DNA from: Candidatus Eiseniibacteriota bacterium
Lineage (GTDB): Bacteria; Eisenbacteria; RBG-16-71-46
Reading direction: 5' to 3'
NCBI GenBank assembly: GCA_016710095.1
Contig: JADJLL010000034.1
Span: forward strand, 1-34,729
DNA: 34,729 bases
The position numbers and the translations under genes are program-made. The stretch's first letter is position 1, and each line of letters opens with the position of its first letter. Positions 28,825-34,729 of this stretch are shown piece after piece. Under the pieces are notes generated by a model. That model worked only from the letters and a program-made list of their open reading frames with translations. It was not told the DNA's origin and made no database searches.

Positions 28825-28927
28825 GACGGGGCGCAGTCTAGCTTGTCGGACGTAGGTAATGCCTCTAACTTCCGCCATTGGCCCGCAGCACCATCGGAGT
28901 TTCGAGCAGGGAGAGCGCGTTCCGGCC
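28825..28927. promoter_or_regulatory. Divergent region between aceK-icd and the pot operon
   Basis: A gap of 103 bases between divergent operons, so promoters for both should lie here. I see no box pair convincing enough to name. Confidence 0.35.
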
Positions 28928-30101
<1,174 letters not shown>

Positions 30102-30109
<8 letters not shown>

Positions 30110-30977
30110 AACACGCGGCCTGCTCGAACGCCGGCACGAACCCTGGATCACGCTTCCGTCGTTCCTCTGGCTCGTCGTGCTGTTCACCATTCCCGCGGCG
30201 ATCGTGTTCGCGATCGCGTTCAAGCCGTCGGACCCGTTCGGCGGCATCGGCGCCGGCTGGACGCTGCACACGCTGCGCAGCCTCGGCGACCCGAACTATC
30301 CCGCGATCCTGTGGCGCACCGTCTGGCTGAGCGTCGCGACGACCGCGTTGTGCCTCGTGCTCGCGACGCCGACCGCGTACTTCATGGCGCGCGTCGCGCA
30401 GCGTTGGCGGCCGCTGCTCGTGCTCGCGATCATCGTCCCGTTCTGGACGAGCTTCCTCGTGCGCATCTTCGCGTGGAAGGTCGTGCTGCACCCGGAAGGC
30501 CCGCTCAAGCACGCGCTCGCCGCGCTGCACCTGGTGCCGCAGGACGGCTCGCTGCTCTATCACTCGGGCGCGGTGCTGCTCGTGCTCGTCTACACCGAGC
30601 TGCCGTTCGCGATCCTGCCGCTGTTCGCGGCGGCCGAGAAGTTCGACTTCCGCCTGCTCGAGGCCGCGCGCGATCTCGGCGCCGGCCCGTTCCGCTCGTT
30701 CTGGACCGTGTTCCTGCCCGGCATCCGCCGCGGCCTGATCACCGCGACGCTCGTGACGCTGATCCCGGCCCTCGGCTCCTACGTCGTGCCGGACCTCGTC
30801 GGCGGCCCGACCAGCGAGATGCTCGGCAACAAGATCGCGCAGCGCACGTTCTCCGACCGCAACCTGCCGCATGCGAGCGCGCTGTCCGCGCTGCTCGCGC
30901 TCGCGGTGCTCGTCCCGTCCGTGCTGGCGATCGCCATGTCGCGCCGCGGCGAAGGCGGGCGCGGAGCGAAGCCGTGA
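30102..30977 (+). CDS. potB: Polyamine ABC transporter, permease subunit
   Basis: A 291-aa inner-membrane permease with about six membrane helices, the first near residues 18-38. The ATPase-contact EAA loop reads EAARDLGAGPFRSFWTVFLP (about 187-206), and the C-terminal half has GLITATLVTLIPALGSYVVP. The GTG start at 30102 lies inside the end of potA (8-base overlap) with a GAGGA site upstream, so translation is coupled. PotB and PotC form the membrane channel of the importer with PotA and the binding protein PotD. Confidence 0.92.
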
Positions 30978-31744
30978 AGCGCAGCGCGACGCCCTTCGCG
31001 ATCACCGTCGCCGTGCTGGCGTTCTTCTACCTGCCCATCGTGGTGCTCGTCGTGAACTCGTTCAACGCGTCGCGCTTCGGCGGCGAGTGGAGCGGCTTCA
31101 CGCTGCAGTGGTACCGCAAGCTGCTCGAGTCGCCGGACATCTGGCACGCGCTCGGCAACACGCTCACGATCGCGGTGTTCGCCACGATCGGCTCGACGGT
31201 GCTCGGCACGACGGCCGCGTTCGCGCTCGACCGCTATCGCAGCCGGCTGCAGGACGCGCACTACCTGCTCGTGTACGCGCCGCTCGTGATTCCCGAGATC
31301 CTGCTCGGCATCAGCCTGCTGCTCTTCTTCGTCGCGCTGAAGGTCGAGCTCAGCTACGTCACGATCGTGCTCGCGCACGTCACGTTCTGCGTGAGCTACG
31401 TCGCGATGGTCGTGCTCGGCCGGCTGCAGGACTTCGACTGGTCGCTCGTCGAGGCGGCGCAGGACCTCGGCGCGTCACCGTGGGTGACCGCGCGCGACGT
31501 CGTGCTGCCGCTGCTCGCGCCCGGCATCGCCGCCGGCGCGCTGCTCGCGTTCACGCTGTCCGTGGACGACTTCGTGATCACGTTCTTCACCGCCGGCCCC
31601 GGCACGACGACGCTGCCGCTGCGCATCTACAGCATGATCAAGCACGGCTCACCGCCCCTCATCAACGCTCTCTCGACCCTGCTGCTCGCCCTCACCACCA
31701 CGACGGTCTGGCTCAGCCAGCGTCTTCTCAAGGAGGCCCGGTGA
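30974..31744 (+). CDS. potC: Polyamine ABC transporter, second permease subunit
   Basis: A 256-aa inner-membrane permease with about six helices. It opens TPFAITVAVLAFFYLPIVVL, then the family block VVNSFNASRF. The EAA loop reads EAAQDLGASPWVTARDVVLP (about 159-178), followed by TLSVDDFVITFFTAGPG, typical of PotC. The GTG start overlaps the potB stop (GTGA), and the gene overlaps potD by four bases in turn, giving tight translational coupling along the operon. Confidence 0.92.
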   Translation: MKRSATPFAITVAVLAFFYLPIVVLVVNSFNASRFGGEWSGFTLQWYRKLLESPDIWHALGNTLTIAVFATIGSTVLGTTAAFALDRYRSRLQDAHYLLVYAPLVIPEILLGISLLLFFVALKVELSYVTIVLAHVTFCVSYVAMVVLGRLQDFDWSLVEAAQDLGASPWVTARDVVLPLLAPGIAAGALLAFTLSVDDFVITFFTAGPGTTTLPLRIYSMIKHGSPPLINALSTLLLALTTTTVWLSQRLLKEAR

Positions 31745-32781
31745 ACCGTTTCCTCACCCGCGCGCTTCTCCCGCTCGTCGCCGCCGTGCTGCTCGCCGGC
31801 TGCGCGAAGCAGGAAGCCCCGACGCTCCACGTCTACACGTGGGCGGACTACGTGAAGCCCGAAGTCGTCGCGCGATTCGAAAAGGAGCACGGCTGCAAGA
31901 TCGTGATCGACACGTTCGACTCGAACGAGTCCATGTACGCGAAGCTCAAAGCCGGCGCGTCGGGCTACGACATCGTGACGCCGTCGAGCTACCAAGTCGC
32001 GATCATGGCCGATCAAGGCATGCTGCTCGACCTCGACCACGCGCTGCTGCCGAACGTGAAGAACGTGGACGCCGAGTACCTGACGCTCGCGATCGACTCG
32101 GCCATGGCGCACAGCGTGCCGTACATGCTCACGAACACCGGCATCGCGTACCTGAAGTCCAAGGTGACCGACCCGAAGCCGACCTGGGCCATGCTCGACC
32201 GCACGGACCTCAAGGGCCGCATGACGATGCTGAACGACATGCGCGAGACGATCGGCGCCGCGCTCAAGTTCCTCGGCTTCAGCCTCAACACGACCGACGA
32301 CGCGCAGCTCGCCGCGGCGCGCGACGTGGTGATCCGCTGGAAGAAGAACCTCGCGAAGTTCGAGAACGAGCAGTACAAGGGCGGCATCGCGTCGGGCGAG
32401 TTCCTGCTCGTGCACGGCTACAGCGGCGACCTGCTGCAAGCCCAGTCGGAGAACGAGGACATCGCGTTCCTCGCACCGGCCGAAGGACTTTCCATCGCCT
32501 GCGACGATCTGGTGATCCTCAAGGATTCGAAACGCGTCAAGCTCGCGCACGAGTTCATCAATTTCCTGCACGAACCGGCCGTGGCCGCGGAGAACAGCGA
32601 GTTCATCAGCTACCTTTGCCCCAACGCGGCGGCGTACACGCTGCTTCCCACCGAGTTCATGAACAACCCCGCCGTCCGGCTGTCGCCGGAAGTGCGGGCG
32701 AAGTGCGAAGTGATCCGCGACCTCGGCGCGGACAACGCGAAGTACACGAAGGTTTGGGACGAGATCAAGGCCGCGCAGTAA
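31741..32781 (+). CDS. potD: Polyamine-binding lipoprotein of the ABC transporter
   Basis: A 346-aa substrate-binding protein delivering polyamines to PotBC. Its leader ends AAVLLAGCAK, so it is a lipoprotein anchored by the Cys near residue 21, unlike the soluble periplasmic E. coli PotD. The binding domain opens TLHVYTWADYVKPEVVARFE, followed by YDIVTPSSYQVAIMADQG (about 79-96) and FLLVHGYSGDLLQAQSENED. The GTG start at 31741 overlaps the potC stop and has a strong AAGGAGG site just upstream. The exact polyamine cannot be read from sequence. The gene is followed 14 bases later by an outer-membrane barrel gene. Confidence 0.92.
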   Translation: MNRFLTRALLPLVAAVLLAGCAKQEAPTLHVYTWADYVKPEVVARFEKEHGCKIVIDTFDSNESMYAKLKAGASGYDIVTPSSYQVAIMADQGMLLDLDHALLPNVKNVDAEYLTLAIDSAMAHSVPYMLTNTGIAYLKSKVTDPKPTWAMLDRTDLKGRMTMLNDMRETIGAALKFLGFSLNTTDDAQLAAARDVVIRWKKNLAKFENEQYKGGIASGEFLLVHGYSGDLLQAQSENEDIAFLAPAEGLSIACDDLVILKDSKRVKLAHEFINFLHEPAVAAENSEFISYLCPNAAAYTLLPTEFMNNPAVRLSPEVRAKCEVIRDLGADNAKYTKVWDEIKAAQ

Positions 32782-32795
32782 ACAAGGAGAGGGTC

Positions 32796-34079
32796 ATGTT
32801 CACCACGAAACAAGGAAGTATCGCCGTCTGGCTCCTCGCGCTCCTGCTCGCGGGCGCCACGATGGCGTGGGCCGACGAACCGGCCGCCGATGCGGAAGAA
32901 GAAGACGACTCCGTTCCCGCGGGCGTGTCGTACTCGCTCGAAGCGACGGGCTCGAATCATCACGTGAAGAACGCGTACTTCACGAAGGACCAGAACTCGG
33001 ACTGGAGCGAGGGCTTCGCGCGCGCGCGCGGGTTCTACGGCTTCGGCAAGGGCGCGTACGTCACGGCCGGCGGCGTGGTCATGCTCACGCAGGGCACGGA
33101 CTACTTCGGCACGAAGGACGAGAACGACGGCCTGCTCGACCAGCTCGCGCTCGTCGTGCCGAACGTCGGCGAGTCCGGCTTCGGGTTCAGCATCGGCCGC
33201 CAGCCCATCTCGCTCGGAGACGGGTTCCTCGTCGGCGACGGCTACTACGATCGCCGTGCCGCGCTGTGGAACATCCCGCTGTCGTTCTACGACGGCGTGA
33301 CGGGTCACTTCGCGAAGGGTCCGCACTCCCTGACGGCCGCGGTCACGGACTTCTCGCCTTCGGTGGCCGGTCCGGACGTGGACACGCAGGGTCTCATCAT
33401 GGCCGGCGAGTACGCGTGGTCGCCCAAGGACGGCGATCAGCTCGCGCTGACGTTCGTGCGCGCCGACGTGGACTTCGACGACGAGAACAGCACGCCCGGA
33501 GCCTTCTCGGTGCGTGGCAAGCACGCCGCGGGAGCGGTCTCGTTCGGCGGCGAGTTCGTCATCGAGAACGGCGAGATGTACGGCGCGAAGATGGCCGGCA
33601 AGGGCGGCCACGCCGAAGTGATGTGGCAGGGCGAGGGACGCTTCAAGCCGTCCGTGAAGCTGCAGGGCTTCTGGTACTCGGGTGACGATCCCGACACCGA
33701 GAAGAACGAGGGCTACTTCCCGTGGCAGTTCTCGTGGTCCGACTGGTCGAACTGGTACGTCGGCGACCTGCTCGGCAGCACCGTGCTCACCTCGAGCAAC
33801 ATGCGCACGATCCTCGCGCAGGTCGCCCTCACGCCGCGCGAAGGCACGGGGTTCCGCGTGCTCGCGCACCGCTTCGATCGCGTCGAAGCCGAAGAGAAGC
33901 CGTTCGCCTACGAGTTCGACGCGGTGATCGACCAGGAACTCCCGCGCGGATTCAGCGCGTGGGTCATGGGCGCGTACGCCACGCCGCTCGACGGTGGCAA
34001 GCTCGAGTTCGGCGAAGAGAACTCGATGCAGCTGTTCGCCGCGGTCTCCTGGAAGTTCTCGGGCAAGGTCGCGCAGTAG
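32796..34079 (+). CDS. Outer-membrane beta-barrel protein (alginate-export-like porin)
   Basis: A 427-aa exported protein: the signal peptide (VWLLALLLAGATMAWA) ends near residue 27, followed by an acidic linker (about 28-42). The rest alternates short amphipathic strands and ends in an aromatic-rich strand close to the C-terminus (MQLFAAVSWKF). The block IGRQPISLGDGFLVGDGYYD resembles the alginate-export/porin family. It lies 14 bases after potD with an AAGGAGA site, so it is the last gene of the polyamine uptake operon and could be the outer-membrane entry pore. A strong hairpin ends the operon. The family assignment is moderate. Confidence 0.75.
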   Translation: MFTTKQGSIAVWLLALLLAGATMAWADEPAADAEEEDDSVPAGVSYSLEATGSNHHVKNAYFTKDQNSDWSEGFARARGFYGFGKGAYVTAGGVVMLTQGTDYFGTKDENDGLLDQLALVVPNVGESGFGFSIGRQPISLGDGFLVGDGYYDRRAALWNIPLSFYDGVTGHFAKGPHSLTAAVTDFSPSVAGPDVDTQGLIMAGEYAWSPKDGDQLALTFVRADVDFDDENSTPGAFSVRGKHAAGAVSFGGEFVIENGEMYGAKMAGKGGHAEVMWQGEGRFKPSVKLQGFWYSGDDPDTEKNEGYFPWQFSWSDWSNWYVGDLLGSTVLTSSNMRTILAQVALTPREGTGFRVLAHRFDRVEAEEKPFAYEFDAVIDQELPRGFSAWVMGAYATPLDGGKLEFGEENSMQLFAAVSWKFSGKVAQ

Positions 34080-34097
34080 CTCGTCGCACGACGTACG

Positions 34098-34127
34098 AAG
34101 AGCCGGGGCGCCATCGCCCCGGCTCTT
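34098..34127 (+). terminator. Terminator of the pot operon
   Basis: Thirteen-base perfect arms (34098-34110 and 34115-34127) with a 4-base loop and T-rich sequence after the stem, 19 bases past the barrel gene stop codon. Confidence 0.88.
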
Positions 34128-34295
34128 TCGTCTTCGGGTGGTGCAACGTGATGAAGCGTCAGCGCGTCGCGGGCGGCCTTGCAGCGCTGGGACATCGGCA
34201 GGCGACGGCGGCGCCGCGACGGTTCCCACCGCCACTGCTCCCGCACACTCCTCCGGCGGAATCGGAACGCACGAAGGACTGCGTGTCGGGGAGCG

Positions 34296-34729
34296 TCACG
34301 CTCCGCCGGCCGTCGCGCGGATCGCGCGCGGCTTGAGCGCGAGAATCTGCCCGGTGTGCGCCGCTTCGTGCTCCACGAGATGGAACACGGCCCAGCCCGG
34401 CGTGACCTCGTAGTTCTCGCCCGGCGGATGGCGCAACAGTTCCCAGTCCGCGAGCGACATGCGCCGCACCTCGTCGAGGAACTGCCGACGCGTCAGGTGC
34501 AGGCGAGCCAGATGCAGCCCGAGCGCCTCGCCGGACACGTGCGTCAGGCGGTCGCCCACCACCAGCTCGTGCGGCAGCACGGCCTGCACGTGCTCCGGCG
34601 CGGGACGGTTGAGGCAATCAAAGTAGAGCCACGAGATCTCGACCACCGCAATGTGGTAGAGCAGCGAACCGATCGAGTTCTCCGCGCCGTCTTCGCCGGT
34701 CCAGTCGAGCTCCGCCTGCCGCCGAGGCC
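34296..34729 (-). CDS. DinB-like (DUF664-type) protein, cut by right window edge
   Basis: At least 144 residues of a four-helix DinB-type protein run in from the right edge: ENSIGSLLYHIAVVEISWLY (upstream part), then LTRRQFLDEVRRMSLADWE, then WAVFHLVEHEAAHTGQI. The His residues in LYHIA and in LVEHEAAH are the likely metal-binding triad of the fold. These proteins are thiol-dependent transferases or damage-inducible proteins of unknown role. The N-terminus is missing, so the start cannot be set. Positions 34128-34295 between this gene and the pot terminator show no gene. Confidence 0.78.
   Translation of the reverse strand, partial: PRRQAELDWTGEDGAENSIGSLLYHIAVVEISWLYFDCLNRPAPEHVQAVLPHELVVGDRLTHVSGEALGLHLARLHLTRRQFLDEVRRMSLADWELLRHPPGENYEVTPGWAVFHLVEHEAAHTGQILALKPRAIRATAGGA

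Noticed and set aside
28859..28927. An upstream ATG start for potA at 28859
   Set aside because: The extra 23 residues do not resemble the family N-terminus; the GTG at 28928 does. It is kept only as an alternative.

Overview
This is a GC-rich bacterial chromosome segment with densely packed genes. Outer-membrane and export features suggest a diderm: a TonB-dependent receptor, a porin-like barrel, several lipoproteins, and four secreted proteins ending in a FlgD-like Ig domain of the kind used as C-terminal sorting tails. The DUF4249-like partner of the TonB receptor and the FlgD-like tails are typical of the FCB group and relatives such as Candidatus Eisenbacteria. That placement is inferred from gene style only; there is no rRNA or tRNA in the window.

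Layout. Positions 1-3276 (minus) hold an acetyl-CoA-synthetase-like gene cut by the window edge and a secreted protein with a FlgD-like tail. Both are broken by many frameshifts. From 3.5 to 12.1 kb almost everything is on the minus strand: an OPT-family transporter with a small membrane protein, a PAS histidine kinase with a cysteine cluster, a VOC protein, a DUF3365-type haem protein with its membrane-anchored neighbour, a TMEM175-like channel coupled to a GNAT acetyltransferase, and a cupin coupled to an O-methyltransferase. One exported PPC/DUF296 protein (8084-8602) is on the plus strand. From 12.3 to 20.9 kb the plus strand carries a secreted FlgD-tailed protein, tyrS, an eight-repeat secreted protein with a FlgD-like tail, a lipoprotein with beta-propeller repeats and one CxxCH, and a large lipoprotein with carboxypeptidase-regulatory-like domains.

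From 28.8 down to 20.9 kb the minus strand carries aceK-icd (the IDH kinase/phosphatase next to its substrate enzyme), then a TonB receptor, a DUF4249-like lipoprotein and a phage-tail-sheath-like protein. From 28.9 to 34.1 kb the plus strand carries a potABCD-like polyamine ABC transporter whose cistrons overlap, followed by an outer-membrane barrel protein. A DinB-like gene runs off the right edge.

The most unusual gene is the tail-sheath homologue at 20930-22373. It has the full sheath core, but an apparent signal peptide in front and a FlgD-like sorting tail behind. It sits downstream of a TonB/DUF4249 pair, with no other phage or contractile-injection genes in the window. This suggests an exported sheath-fold protein, not a cytoplasmic contractile sheath.

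Single-base indels also interrupt five otherwise intact genes (near 9.0, 20.46, 22.36, 25.28 and 26.30 kb). With the very dense frameshifts in the first 3.3 kb, this looks more like uncorrected sequence error than gene decay, but the sequence alone cannot decide.
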